NCBI GenBank assembly: GCA_013177825.1
Contig: JABLXX010000006.1
Location: 1 to 64,000 of the forward strand
Reading direction: 5' to 3'
Source of the DNA: Syntrophaceae bacterium
GTDB taxonomy: Bacteria; Desulfobacterota; Syntrophia; Syntrophales; PHBD01
Length of the DNA: 64,000 nucleotides
A program made the position numbers and the translations under genes. Shown one piece after another: positions 38,201 through 46,686 of the stretch. Each line of letters begins with the position of its first letter. Position 1 is the first letter of the stretch. The notes below the pieces were generated by a model. That model worked only from the letters and a program-made list of their open reading frames with translations. It ran no database searches and was not told the origin of the DNA.

Positions 38201-39547
38201 ACCAACTTTCGGAGCGCCAAGGAGGACCCGCCCCGGTGCCCTGCCACCGCAACGCAGCCGGCCCGCTGGGACGAAGCACGCAGGTCGTTCGTCGATTCCA
38301 GAGGATGCCCCCGAAGCCTCATGGATGAATCGGTCCGCGTCGTCTTCCCGTCCATGGGCCGCTTTCTCTCTGAGGCGGGGGCCTCGGTCTTCCGGGGCCT
38401 GGGCATCCGTGCCGAGGCCATGCCCCCGGCCGACATGGAGATTCTCCAGCTCGGGCGGGGGGAAACGACCTGCAAGGAGTGCCTCCCCCTCCTCCTGACA
38501 ACGGGAACGCTTCTCAAGACCGTCCGGGAACGTCCCTCGGCGGAAGAGCTCCTGGTCTATTTCATGCCCACCACCGGCGGCCCCTGCCGGTTCGGCCGCT
38601 ACGCCCCTTTCATGAAAGACCTCATCCGCGGGCAGGGCTGGGAAAACGTAGCCATCCTCTCGCTGACCTCGGAAGACAGCTACACGGGTCTCAGGGAGAG
38701 CGGCGCCTTCCAGCGCCTCTGGCTCGGCGCCGTGACCGCAGACATCATCCAGGACGTCTACTCGGTCCTTCTGTCGGATGCCTATGACCGGGAGCTTGCG
38801 CTCGGCATCTTCGAGGCTGAATGGCAGCGGATCCTGCTCGCCCTGGAGCGGATGAAAGACGAGACGGACGTCCGTGAGGCGCTGGCAGGAGCGGCAGAAC
38901 GACTGGGCCGGATCTCCCTGAAGCGGCCTGTCCCGGACATCCCCGTGATCTTCCTGACGGGAGAGATCTTCGTCCGCCACGACGACCTGTCACGGCAGTT
39001 TCTGGTGGAGCGGCTGGCGGAAGAGGGATACGCCGCGAAGGTGGCCAGCGGCATGGAGTGGGTGTACTACACGGACTGGTGCCTGCGGCAGGGCATCGGC
39101 AAGGAGCGTCCGGACCTGCGCGGCCGCCTTGCCCGCGCCATCCGTGGGGCCGTCATGAAGAGGGGGGAACGGTCGCTCAAGGAAGTCATGGCGCGTTCAG
39201 GACTTTACGCTTCCCACGAGGAAGACGTCGGGACCGCCATCGAGTGCGCCCGGCCCTACCTGGATCCCCGACTGACGGGTGAGGCGGTTCTCACCATCGG
39301 CGGCTGCCTGCACGAAGTTCCCTCGCGGGCCTGCGGGGCCATCGCCATCGGCCCCTTCGGCTGCATGCCGAACCGCATCGCCGAGGCCATCCTGTCCCGC
39401 CGGATGCATCCGCTCCCGTTCCTGGCCATCGAGAGCGACGGCACCCCCTTCCCCCAGCTCATTGCCGCCCGGCTGGAGGCCTTCCTCCTGCAGGCCCGGC
39501 GGGTCCACCAGGAGCGGAGCCCCGGACGGAGAGAACCAGCCCCTTGA
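35291..39547 (+). CDS. Giant acyl-CoA dehydratase activase (double BcrA/BadF-type ATPase fused to HgdB-like domain)
   Basis: 1418 residues. Two ASKHA ATPase domains (about 1-270 and 302-570) each carry the two cysteines expected for a bridging [4Fe-4S] cluster: CASGTGEFF (~126) and CSVFCKSDC (~164); CSAGTGSFL (~429) and CAAF (~470). The second has the clean phosphate loop GLDVGSTTTKAV. A middle region with CDRKCEISR and a C-terminal region resembling 2-hydroxyacyl-CoA dehydratase D components (GGPCRFGRYAPF, GCLHEVPSRACGAIAIGPFGC) follow. Family knowledge: ATP-driven low-potential electron transfer to dehydratases or benzoyl-CoA-type reductases. The actual partner is unknown. The end overlaps the convergent methyltransferase gene. 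Confidence 0.92.
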   Translation: MKSLGICIGASTLSAVELLPSDGGGFREGLVVNSAHAGNPREAVRAILDRYRTGEDCRVAVTGRKFRGLLNLSSISEPEAVEQAVRVSVQGNGSFDAVVSAGGETFMVYRIDGNGRICGINTGNKCASGTGEFFLQQIRRLGLSLPEALPLARTGDPYRVSGRCSVFCKSDCTHAANKGIPKGRITAGLCQMMAGKILELLRQTARENILLVGGVSRNEVLLEILRREIRNVVVPPQAAWFEAWGAALWALENDATPLPEAGSLFRPEHRSFHYLPPLADSEARVSFQNNGTESAPVGGEAILGLDVGSTTTKAVIMQIADSRILASVYLRTGGDPVAACRACYAELARQMDGQGTPVRITGLGVTGSGRQIAALHAGTSGIVNEIIAHATAARYFDPDVDTLFEIGGQDAKYTHLVNGVPMDYAMNDACSAGTGSFLEEAALETLGVAMEDIGPLALEGSRPPNFNDQCAAFISSDIKNALHEGIGQKDILAGLVYSIAMNYNVRVKGNRPVGRRVFMQGGVCYNRAVPMAMAALAGRDIVVPPEPGLMGAFGVALEVVDRQRRGLLEPEEYILEDLRDRDFSHEASFVCKGGAREKCDRKCEISRVRIGGKVFPFGGACNRWYNLRIHRDTEDTPNLAAVYESRIHPASALAAEKTAGTHTVGLNRSFHVHACAPLFRTFFRRLGFDPILPEKPEPDGMEARGAAFCYPAELAHGFFLDLLNREPDFLFLPHVRDLPAQPGAPRSTTCPVTQAEPYVLATAFGEHPVFRRLQSEKRILSPLLDFTGGWGGAEEAFVQIGRDLGATARKSRFAFREAQEEQRRTTEELLAEGRKFLEELEGRPDRFAVVLLGRAYNTCVPEAHLSIPQKFATRGIPVIPCGMLPPGEFPPDPGMYWAAGQTILQAARKIREHPQLFGCYIMNFSCGPDSFLLGDARRIMGRKPFLVLELDSHTADAGLETRIEAFLDIITNFRSAKEDPPRCPATATQPARWDEARRSFVDSRGCPRSLMDESVRVVFPSMGRFLSEAGASVFRGLGIRAEAMPPADMEILQLGRGETTCKECLPLLLTTGTLLKTVRERPSAEELLVYFMPTTGGPCRFGRYAPFMKDLIRGQGWENVAILSLTSEDSYTGLRESGAFQRLWLGAVTADIIQDVYSVLLSDAYDRELALGIFEAEWQRILLALERMKDETDVREALAGAAERLGRISLKRPVPDIPVIFLTGEIFVRHDDLSRQFLVERLAEEGYAAKVASGMEWVYYTDWCLRQGIGKERPDLRGRLARAIRGAVMKRGERSLKEVMARSGLYASHEEDVGTAIECARPYLDPRLTGEAVLTIGGCLHEVPSRACGAIAIGPFGCMPNRIAEAILSRRMHPLPFLAIESDGTPFPQLIAARLEAFLLQARRVHQERSPGRREPAP

Positions 39548-40706
39548 GGTAGCGTCCCTCCGGGTGCCCCAGTGACGAGGGATGATCCGGTCCCGCCCCG
39601 AGCCGGTAGAGGATGGAGGCGGACCGGCCGGCGTCCTGCAGCGCCCCCTGCACGATCCGCTCGAAAAGCACCTCGTCCACGGCATTGGAACAGGAAAACG
39701 TCGCCAGTATGCCCCCCTCCCGCAGCCGGAGCAGGGCCTGCAGATTTGCGTCCTTGTATCCCCGGGCTGCCCGGGTGACATCCCGTCTTGTTTTGGCGAA
39801 GGCCGGCGGGTCGAGGATGACGAGGTCGAAGGTCTCCTCCGTCTCCCGGAGATACCGGAAGACATCGGCCCGTACGACGGGATGGTCCTCCGGCGAAAGG
39901 CCGTTGGCGGCCAGGTTTTCCCGGGCGAGGGCGCAGGCATCTTCGGAGACGTCCACAGAGACGACCCGTTTCGCCCCGCCCCGGCCGCAGGCGACGGAGA
40001 ATCCTCCGGTGAAGGCGAATCCGTTGAAGACCGCCGCCCCGACGGAGAGGCTTCCGAGAAGGGCCCGGTTCTCCCGCTGATCCAGGAAGAATCCCGTCTT
40101 CTGTCCCTTCAGGACATCCACCCGGTAGCGATGGCCCCGCTCGCGAATCTCGACCGGCCCCGGCGGGACGTCTCCGAAAAGGGATCCATGCCGGTCCGGG
40201 AGCCCCTCCAGGCGGCGGGCCTTGCCCTCGGAGCGTTCCAGCACGCAGTCCGGCTTTGTCTCCTCCACGAGCGCCGAGACGATCTCTTCCCGCCGCCGGT
40301 CCATGCCGGCGGTGGCGAAGGAGACCACCAGGACCCGGTCGTACCGGTCCACGATCAGCCCCGGCATTCCGTCCCCCTCCGCGTGAATCAGCCGGTACGC
40401 CGTCGTCTCCGGCGGCACGACGAGGCGTCTCAGGTCCATGGCCCGCCGGATTTTTCTCCGCCAGAAGGCGCCGTCCACGGGTTCGTCGGTGCGGCCCGTG
40501 AGCAGGCGGAAGATGATGTCCGTCTGCGGCTGGTAGAACCCCAGGCCAAGGGGCCGGCCGTCTCCGGAGACGGCCAGGACGACGTCTCCGGCCCTGGCGG
40601 GCGGGCGCACCGACGCAACGGCCCCGGAGAAAACCCAGGGATGCCCCTGGCGCAGGGACCGGTCCCGGCCGGCCTTGAGAATCAGTTGGGGGACGACATC
40701 GCTCAC
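39459..40706 (-). CDS. rlmI: RlmI-type 23S rRNA (cytosine-C5) methyltransferase
   Basis: 415 residues. N-terminal PUA-like domain (LKAGRDRSLRQGHPWVFSGAV), a central segment DGMPGLIVDRYDRVLVVSF, and a Rossmann methyltransferase domain with AVFNGFAFTGGFSVACG (motif I), SVDVSEDACALARENLAANG, and the catalytic-type LDPPAFAKTR plus FSCSNAVD. It modifies 23S rRNA in the RlmI/YccW family. GTG 40706 is the start; GGAGG lies upstream. The last 29 codons, a Gly/Pro-rich tail, overlap the convergent activase gene by 89 bases. Confidence 0.92.
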   Translation of the reverse strand: MSDVVPQLILKAGRDRSLRQGHPWVFSGAVASVRPPARAGDVVLAVSGDGRPLGLGFYQPQTDIIFRLLTGRTDEPVDGAFWRRKIRRAMDLRRLVVPPETTAYRLIHAEGDGMPGLIVDRYDRVLVVSFATAGMDRRREEIVSALVEETKPDCVLERSEGKARRLEGLPDRHGSLFGDVPPGPVEIRERGHRYRVDVLKGQKTGFFLDQRENRALLGSLSVGAAVFNGFAFTGGFSVACGRGGAKRVVSVDVSEDACALARENLAANGLSPEDHPVVRADVFRYLRETEETFDLVILDPPAFAKTRRDVTRAARGYKDANLQALLRLREGGILATFSCSNAVDEVLFERIVQGALQDAGRSASILYRLGAGPDHPSSLGHPEGRYLKGLVLSVRGSAPGGPAGPAGGRPPAGRQ

Positions 40707-40866
40707 GGTGGGAATTCACCTCCGATGGAATCACCGGGCCCGGGGAGAGGGTGGAATTTGTTCATCCGCCTCTTCACCTGTTGCCACAACGCCGGGACCG
40801 GATGCATTTGGCCCTGGCAATGTACCGGCGGGCAGGCTAAATTGCAAGAAAACCGCGAGGCGCCCC

Positions 40867-42015
40867 TTGAACCTGTTCCGCGATCCCCTGTACCCCAACC
40901 TGTGCCCGTCGACGTTTCGCCGCCGGCTGCACCGCTTCGCCGTCGAGTGCGACCTGGACGGCCGGACGGTGACGGCCCATCTGCCCAACCCGGGGCGCCT
41001 TTGGGAGCTTCTCCTGCCGGGCCGGACCGTCCTCCTGGCGCCCGCGGACAAGCCTGGGCGCACCCTGGTCTGGACGGCCGTGGCCGTTTTGCGCGACGGG
41101 GCCACGGTCCTGCTCCACACGACTCTGGCGAACCGTGTCGTGGAATTCCTGATCGAAGCCGGCCGGATCCCGGACCTGGAAGGGGCGTCCGTCGTACGCC
41201 GGGAGGCGACCGTCGGGGACAGCCGCCTGGACTTCATCCTCCGGCGGGGAGAAGAGGAGATCCTCCTGGAAGTGAAATCCTGTACGCTTTTCGGAAACGA
41301 CCTGGCGATGTTCCCCGATGCCGTCACCGAACGGGGGCGCCGCCATCTCCTGAACCTGGCCGAACAGGTCCGGCCGGGGCGGCGATGCGGCGTCGTCTGG
41401 CTCGTCCAGTGGCCCCGGGCGCGGAGATTCCTCCCGGACTACCACACGGACCCCGCATTCGCCCAAACCTTCCTGGAACAGAAAGACAGGCTTTTCTATC
41501 TCCCCGTCGCCGTGTCCTGGACGGAGGACCTGCGCCTCGCCCCCGAGGTCCGTGTCCTCCCCGTTCCGTGGGACCTGCTCCGCCGGGAATCCCGGGACCG
41601 GGGCGCCTATCTCCTCCTCTGCCGCCTGGCGTCGAAGCGCTCCATCGAGGCCGGCTCCCTGGGGCGGATCGCCTTCCCGCCGGGGACCTACTGCTACGTC
41701 GGCTCCGCCCGGAAGAACCTGTCCCGTCGAGTTGCACGGCACCTGCGTCTGCGGAAGACCCTGCACTGGCACATCGACCATCTCCGGGCCGTGGCGGACT
41801 CCTGTACCGCCCTTCCGATCCGAACGGCTGAAAACATCGAGCACGAACTCGCCCGGGCACTGGGGGCAATCGCCGACTTCTCCGTCCCCCGCTTCGGGTC
41901 CTCCGACTGCTCCTGCGAAAGCCATCTCTTCGGCTGGCGGGGCGACCCGCTCCGCGATCCGGCCTTCGTCGCCCTGCTCCAGCATTTTCGCATGGACCGC
42001 CTCCCGCCGGATTGA
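40867..42015 (+). CDS. SfsA-DUF123 (GIY-YIG-like) fusion protein
   Basis: 382 residues. The first 235 are SfsA (RRLHRFAVECDLDGRTVTAHLPNPGRLWELL, then LDFILRRGEEEILLEVKSCTL), with a PD-(D/E)xK-like D...ExK nuclease core. The rest is a DUF123 domain related to GIY-YIG nucleases (GTYCYVGSARKNLSRRVARHL, HWHIDHL, IEHELARAL, FGSSDCSCESHLF). SfsA has been linked to DNA/RNA binding and nuclease activity. TTG 40867 with GAGG upstream is chosen because SfsA homology begins there; the frame is open to 40675 without similarity. The fusion is discussed under findings. Confidence 0.88.
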   Translation: MNLFRDPLYPNLCPSTFRRRLHRFAVECDLDGRTVTAHLPNPGRLWELLLPGRTVLLAPADKPGRTLVWTAVAVLRDGATVLLHTTLANRVVEFLIEAGRIPDLEGASVVRREATVGDSRLDFILRRGEEEILLEVKSCTLFGNDLAMFPDAVTERGRRHLLNLAEQVRPGRRCGVVWLVQWPRARRFLPDYHTDPAFAQTFLEQKDRLFYLPVAVSWTEDLRLAPEVRVLPVPWDLLRRESRDRGAYLLLCRLASKRSIEAGSLGRIAFPPGTYCYVGSARKNLSRRVARHLRLRKTLHWHIDHLRAVADSCTALPIRTAENIEHELARALGAIADFSVPRFGSSDCSCESHLFGWRGDPLRDPAFVALLQHFRMDRLPPD

Positions 42016-42121
42016 TCTTGTCAACGGGGGCTGTCTCTGCTATGCATCCCGGGGTCGTGATAACCGTCCGTATTCATATGACAAGTCGAACGCCGACCCA
42101 TTATCTGCAAGGAGAATTCTC

Positions 42122-43210
42122 ATGTATATCGTCATCATGGCCGGCGGCCGGGGAACCCGCTTCTGGCCCCGGAGCCGGGACCGGAAGCCCAAGCACCTCC
42201 TGGACATTCTGAGCGAGCGGACGATCATCCAGGAAACCGTCGACCGCCTTCTTCCGCTCGTACCGCAGGAACGCATCCTCGTCGTCACCGGACAGTCCCA
42301 CGAAGAAGAATTACGGAACCAACTCCCCGACATCCCTGAAGACAACATTCTCGTCGAGCCGATGGGGCGGAATACCGCCCCCTGCATCGGCCTGGCGGCC
42401 CACTATATCCGCTGGCAGAACAGGGGTTGTCCCGACAAGGATGAGGTCATGGCGGTCCTCCCGGCGGATCACCTGATTACCGACGGAGCAAGGTTTCTGG
42501 AAGTTCTCCAGGCGGCCGCCGAAGCGGCGGCACCGGGGCGGCACCTCGTGACCATCGGCATCGCCCCCACGGCCCCGGAGACGGGATACGGCTATCTCGA
42601 ACTGGGCGATGCGGAGGATCCCGTTCGTGGCGAGAAGGTCTGGCGGGTCCGGTCCGTCCGGGAGAAACCGGACCTCGAAACGGCGAAGGCCTTCCTGGCG
42701 GAGAAGGATTGTTACGTCTGGAACAGCGGGATGTTCGTCTGGACCACAAGAGCAATCCTGCAGGCAATCGAGGCACAGATTCAGAATTCCGCCGGCCGGT
42801 TGAGAACCATCGCCGGCACTTTCGGAACAAGCGGTTACGGGCATACACTTGCAAAGGAATACCAGGCGATGGATTCCATTTCCATCGACTACGGCGTCAT
42901 GGAAAAGGCCGACAATGTCCTCGTCCTCCGGGGGGATTTCGGATGGTCCGACGTGGGAAGCTGGGACGCCCTCTGGGAAGTGTCGCCAAAGGATCCGTCG
43001 GGAAACGTCATCAAGGGATCCGTCGCCACTACCGGGACACAGAACACGCTCGTCGTGGCCCGGGACCGGCTGGTCGCCCTGGCGGGGGTGGAGGATCTGA
43101 TCGTCGTGGACACGGAGGATGCGCTCCTCGTCTGCCGGCGGGGCGACTCCCAGCGGGTCAAGGAATTGGTGGACCTTCTGGAGAAGGAAGGACTCACACA
43201 GTATCTCTGA
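42122..43210 (+). CDS. manC: Mannose-1-phosphate guanylyltransferase
   Basis: 362 residues. The nucleotidyltransferase signature is MAGGRGTRFWPRSRDRKPKHLL. Further motifs are EPMGRNTAPCIGLAA, VLPADHLI, TGYGYLELG, FVWNSG-type YVWNSGMFVW, and SIDYGVMEKADNVLVL. It makes GDP-mannose from mannose-1-phosphate and GTP for glycan synthesis. Length matches the single-domain form, with no fused phosphomannose isomerase cupin. AAGGAG precedes ATG 42122. The gap after it (43211-43469, 259 bases) ends in an AT-rich promoter-like block. Confidence 0.93.
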   Translation: MYIVIMAGGRGTRFWPRSRDRKPKHLLDILSERTIIQETVDRLLPLVPQERILVVTGQSHEEELRNQLPDIPEDNILVEPMGRNTAPCIGLAAHYIRWQNRGCPDKDEVMAVLPADHLITDGARFLEVLQAAAEAAAPGRHLVTIGIAPTAPETGYGYLELGDAEDPVRGEKVWRVRSVREKPDLETAKAFLAEKDCYVWNSGMFVWTTRAILQAIEAQIQNSAGRLRTIAGTFGTSGYGHTLAKEYQAMDSISIDYGVMEKADNVLVLRGDFGWSDVGSWDALWEVSPKDPSGNVIKGSVATTGTQNTLVVARDRLVALAGVEDLIVVDTEDALLVCRRGDSQRVKELVDLLEKEGLTQYL

Positions 43211-43469
43211 CCGGCATGGTACAGACAGCAATCGGGAGACTTTCCATCGGGTTCTTGAAAACACCCGCCGGCCGTGTTCTCCGAGTCCCGAGCCACGGTC
43301 ATGCCAAAGACCGAGACTGCAACATTTTTGAGCTGCACGGCAGGGATTCCTGCCTTATGACGGTCAGTTCCGCTGTCCCATTCTTCCAGAAAAAAGTGTG
43401 GATAATTTATTCTGATTATATTAAGCACTCTCACTTGATAAGCGCTATGATTACAGGGGATCAATTCAT

Positions 43470-44804
43470 ATGAGGTTTGAAATCTGCAAAGGCGGAAGCG
43501 GGCTTACCTACGAAATCCGCAACATCGTCAACATCGCGAAGAAGCTGGAGGGGTACGGGGTCGAGATCTGCTGGGAAAACATCGGAGATCCCGTTCAGAA
43601 GGGGGAGCACATCCCCGACTGGATGAAAGAAGTCATCATCGAACTGATCCGGGACGACAGGTCCTTCGCCTACTCTCCCACGAAGGGCATGGACGAGACC
43701 CGCAAATTCCTGGTTGATCGGGTCAACAGCCGGGGCAAGACCCAGATCACGCCGGAGGACATCATCTTTTTCAACGGCCTGGGTGACGCCATCGCCCGCT
43801 CGTACAGCGCGATACGCATCGACGCCCGGGTCATCGTCCCCGAGCCGACCTATTCGACCCATTTCCTGGCGGAAGTGCTCCACGCATCGTTTCCGCCCAA
43901 CACCTACCGGATGAATCCATACAGCAACTGGTATCCGGACATCCGGGAATTGGAGCAGAAGGTCAAAAGCCACAATGCCGTCGTGGGCATCCTGGTCATC
44001 AACCCGGACAACCCGACGGGCTTCGTCTATCCGGCGGACACGCTCCGGCAGATCGTGCGCATCGCCAAGGAGTACGACCTGTTTCTGATCTTCGACGAGA
44101 CGTACATCAACATCGTCTACAACAACAAGAAGACGGCCCAGCTCTCCGACGTCATCGAGGACGTGCCCGGGCTCAGCATGAAGGGAATCTCCAAGGAATT
44201 CCCATGGCCGGGATCGCGCTGCGGCTGGATTGAGGTGTACAACGCCGACAAGGACGAGAAGTTCGCCAGCTACATCAACACGATCCTGCACCAGAAGATG
44301 TCCGAGGTATGCTCCACCACGCTGCCCCAGATCACCATCCCGAAGATCATGAGCCATCCGGAGTACCAGAATTACCTGGCCGAACGGACGAACCGGTATG
44401 AGCGCCTGTCCAACATCGCTTACAAGATCCTCAAGGATGTGCCCTACCTGATGGTGAACCGGACCAACGGCGCCTTCTACATGACCGCCGTGTTCAACGA
44501 GGCGGTCCTCAACGCCCGTCAGTTCCTGCCGATCGAGCATGAAGAAGTACGGGAGTACATCGAAAAGCTGACCGGCCCGAACATCGAGTTCGACAAGCGC
44601 TTCGTTTACTACCTCCTTGCCTCCACGGGGATCTGCGTCGTGCCCCTGACGTCGTTCTTCACGAACATGCAGGGCTTCCGGATGACCCTCCTTGAAAAGG
44701 ACGAGGATAAGTTCGCCCACAACATCCATGTCATCGCCGAGAAGATCGTGGAGTACATCGAGTCTTCCAACAAGCAGTCCGTCAATGCCATGGTGGGGCC
44801 GTAA
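43470..44804 (+). CDS. PLP-dependent aminotransferase, class I/II
   Basis: 444 residues, fold-type I. Family elements: GDPVQKGEHIPDWM, FAYSPTKGMDETRKFL, NPDNPTGFVYP, the Asp in LIFDETYINIVY, and a Lys in LSMKGISKEFPWPGSRCGW for the PLP Schiff base. The substrate is an amino acid but cannot be defined. It has fewer low-GC codons upstream than expected for transfer and looks native. The upstream block (43400-43465) is AT-rich and may hold the promoter. A strong terminator follows. Confidence 0.9.
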   Translation: MRFEICKGGSGLTYEIRNIVNIAKKLEGYGVEICWENIGDPVQKGEHIPDWMKEVIIELIRDDRSFAYSPTKGMDETRKFLVDRVNSRGKTQITPEDIIFFNGLGDAIARSYSAIRIDARVIVPEPTYSTHFLAEVLHASFPPNTYRMNPYSNWYPDIRELEQKVKSHNAVVGILVINPDNPTGFVYPADTLRQIVRIAKEYDLFLIFDETYINIVYNNKKTAQLSDVIEDVPGLSMKGISKEFPWPGSRCGWIEVYNADKDEKFASYINTILHQKMSEVCSTTLPQITIPKIMSHPEYQNYLAERTNRYERLSNIAYKILKDVPYLMVNRTNGAFYMTAVFNEAVLNARQFLPIEHEEVREYIEKLTGPNIEFDKRFVYYLLASTGICVVPLTSFFTNMQGFRMTLLEKDEDKFAHNIHVIAEKIVEYIESSNKQSVNAMVGP

Positions 44805-44828
44805 TCATTCCAAGGAATCGTACACAAA

Positions 44829-44862
44829 GGCGGGCCGGGAAATCCGGTCCGCCTTTTCTTTT
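44829..44862 (+). terminator. Intrinsic terminator of the aminotransferase gene
   Basis: A 10-bp stem (44829-44838 with 44844-44853, one G-T pair), 5-base loop, then TTTTCTTTT. It begins 24 bases past the stop codon. Confidence 0.9.
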
Positions 44863-44864
44863 GG

Positions 44865-44989
44865 CAGGCTGTTCAAAAATGCCCGGATGGCAAGGCGCCC
44901 GATATCCCGGGCCGCGAGGTGTACTCGGCAGTACGTTGAGCGGAGCGGGATAAGGGCAACGCCGCAGATGGGCGTTTTTCAACAGCCTG
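44865..44989. mobile_element. MITE-like 125-bp inverted-repeat element
   Basis: The two ends are 20-base terminal inverted repeats matching at 18 of 20 positions (44865-44884 and 44970-44989). Inside, further inverted repeats (ATCCCG with CGGGAT; GTACT with AGTAC around 44922-44935) would fold the whole element into one long hairpin. There is no open frame. The sequence resembles an abundant intergenic repeat I recall from Deltaproteobacteria. It lies between the aminotransferase terminator and the stop of the ABC permease gene. Confidence 0.7.
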
Positions 44990-44995
44990 TAGACA

Positions 44996-45772
44996 TTATT
45001 TTACCAGGCGGCGGTGCATCAGCCTGAGGGCCAGCGGGTACGACACGGCCGCAAAGGCCAGGAAGTAAAGAAGGCCCCACAGGGCGGACAGGTCCCTGAA
45101 CCCGATGCTGATGGCCCGGGTGACGTTCACCAGGTGGGTCAGGGGCATGATGAGGGCCGCGTGGCGGGCCCACTCGGGAAGGGCCTCCAGTGGAAAGAAC
45201 GTCCCGCCGAAGAGGTACATGGGCGTGATGAAAAGGAAAAAGGGGAGGTTGAACAGCTCGATGTGGGGCGTGACGGCCGTGAAGATCATGCCGATCGAGC
45301 CGAAGGCGATCCCTCCCAGGAAAGCCAGGGGAATCAGGAGAAGCGCCTCGGGCCAGCGCAGGAGCCCGAAGAGACTGATTACAACCAACATGATGGCCGT
45401 AGCGATGACGGCCTTCGTGGCGCCCCAGACGATCTCGCCGGTGATGATCTCCGAGACGGTCAGCGGTGTGGCCATCATGGCGTCGAAGGTCTTCTGGTAG
45501 TACATCCGGACGAAGGAGCCGTAGGTGTTTTCGAAAAAGGCGTTGTTCATCACCGTCATGGCGACCAGGGCCGGCGCGAGAAAGAGAGTGTAGGAAACAG
45601 TCGCCCCGCCGTAGGGGACGTCCCCGACGAGGCGGCTGAAACCCACGCCGAAGGCCAGGAGATAGAGAAACGGCTCCAGCATCGGCGTCAGGAAGCTGAC
45701 CATCCAGTTCTGCCGGTAGACGGCGAGATTGCGCCTCCACACCCTCCAGAACCGCCCCGAAATGGCGCTCAT
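44996..45772 (-). CDS. ABC-2 family exporter permease
   Basis: 258 residues with six hydrophobic helices. Segments include MVSFLTPMLEPFLYLLAFGVGF, AMTVMNNAFFENTYGSFVRMYYQKTFDAMMATPLT and FFLFITPMYLFGGTFFPLEALPEWA, typical of the NodJ/DrrB-like ABC-2 group. It should pair with the upstream ATPase to export a lipid, drug or polysaccharide precursor; the substrate is unknown. ATG 45772 overlaps the ATPase stop by four bases. Its stop is only seven bases from the MITE-like element. Confidence 0.9.
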   Translation of the reverse strand: MSAISGRFWRVWRRNLAVYRQNWMVSFLTPMLEPFLYLLAFGVGFSRLVGDVPYGGATVSYTLFLAPALVAMTVMNNAFFENTYGSFVRMYYQKTFDAMMATPLTVSEIITGEIVWGATKAVIATAIMLVVISLFGLLRWPEALLLIPLAFLGGIAFGSIGMIFTAVTPHIELFNLPFFLFITPMYLFGGTFFPLEALPEWARHAALIMPLTHLVNVTRAISIGFRDLSALWGLLYFLAFAAVSYPLALRLMHRRLVK

Positions 45773-46686
45773 TCCCGTAGCCCCCGTCCCGTCAGTTTCA
45801 GAAAGACATCCTCCAGGGTCGCCATCCGGAGCAGGCAGCCGTCTCCCGGGCACCGGCCGGCGACCTCCCGGAACAGGCCCTCGCTGTCTCCGTCGTTTCC
45901 GAAGATGATCAGCCGGTGACCCAGATCGTCGAATTGAAACCCCCGCTCCCGGACCCACGCGCGGAGATCCTCCCTCGGCTCGGCCACCTCGATGACGTGC
46001 CGCCCGGCAAATCGCTCCACCAGTTCCCGGGGGCTCCCCTCCACCAGGAGTTTCCCTTTGTCCATAATGATGAGCCGGTCGCAGAGCCGCGCCGCCTCGT
46101 CCATGTAGTGGGTCGTCAAAAGGATCGACAGGCCCCGGGAGCGGAGCTCCTCCAGGCGCTCCCAGACCTGGTGCCGCGACTGCGGATCGAGGCCCGTCGT
46201 CGGCTCGTCCAGGATGAGAAGGTCCGGGTTGTTGATGAGCGCGCGGGCGATCACCAGGCGGCGCATCATGCCGCCGGAAAGCTCCATGGCCCGTGTTTCA
46301 CGGCGGTTTTCCAAGGACATGAAGGCCAGGAGATCCAGGGACCGTTTGCGGGCTTCCTGCCTGGGGACGTTGAAAAACCCGGCGAAGACCTCCAGATTCT
46401 GGACCACCGTCAGGTCCGGGTCCAGATTGTTCTCCTGCTGGCAGACGCCGATCCGGCTCTTGATGGCCCGGTAACGGCGGCGGATGTCCATCCCGAAGAC
46501 CGAGAGATCCCCCGCCGTCATGGGCGAAAAGCCGTAGATCATGCGGATCGTGGAGGTTTTGCCGGCGCCGTTGGGCCCCAGGATCCCGAAGCACTCGCCG
46601 CTCTCCACCGCAAACGACAGGCCGTCCACGGCCACAAGATCGCCGAAGGTCTTCCGCAGATTGGTTGCCTCGATAACCGATTCCAT
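45769..46686 (-). CDS. ABC-2 exporter ATP-binding protein
   Basis: 305 residues. Walker A GPNGAGKTS, Q-loop CQQENNLDPDLTV, signature LSGGMMRRLVIARALI, Walker B LLILDEPTTGLD, and H-loop LTTHYMDEA are all intact, as in the NodI/DrrA family. A C-terminal extension of about 70 residues (HVIEVAEPREDLRAWVRERG onward) is common in this group. ATG 46686 starts the domain; the longer frame to 46806 adds unconserved residues. First gene of a two-gene exporter operon. Confidence 0.92.
   Translation of the reverse strand: MESVIEATNLRKTFGDLVAVDGLSFAVESGECFGILGPNGAGKTSTIRMIYGFSPMTAGDLSVFGMDIRRRYRAIKSRIGVCQQENNLDPDLTVVQNLEVFAGFFNVPRQEARKRSLDLLAFMSLENRRETRAMELSGGMMRRLVIARALINNPDLLILDEPTTGLDPQSRHQVWERLEELRSRGLSILLTTHYMDEAARLCDRLIIMDKGKLLVEGSPRELVERFAGRHVIEVAEPREDLRAWVRERGFQFDDLGHRLIIFGNDGDSEGLFREVAGRCPGDGCLLRMATLEDVFLKLTGRGLRE

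Noticed and set aside
35327-38980. 1217-codon antisense open frame opposite the giant activase
   Set aside because: A product of GC-rich codons on the other strand; no recognisable domain or ribosome site.
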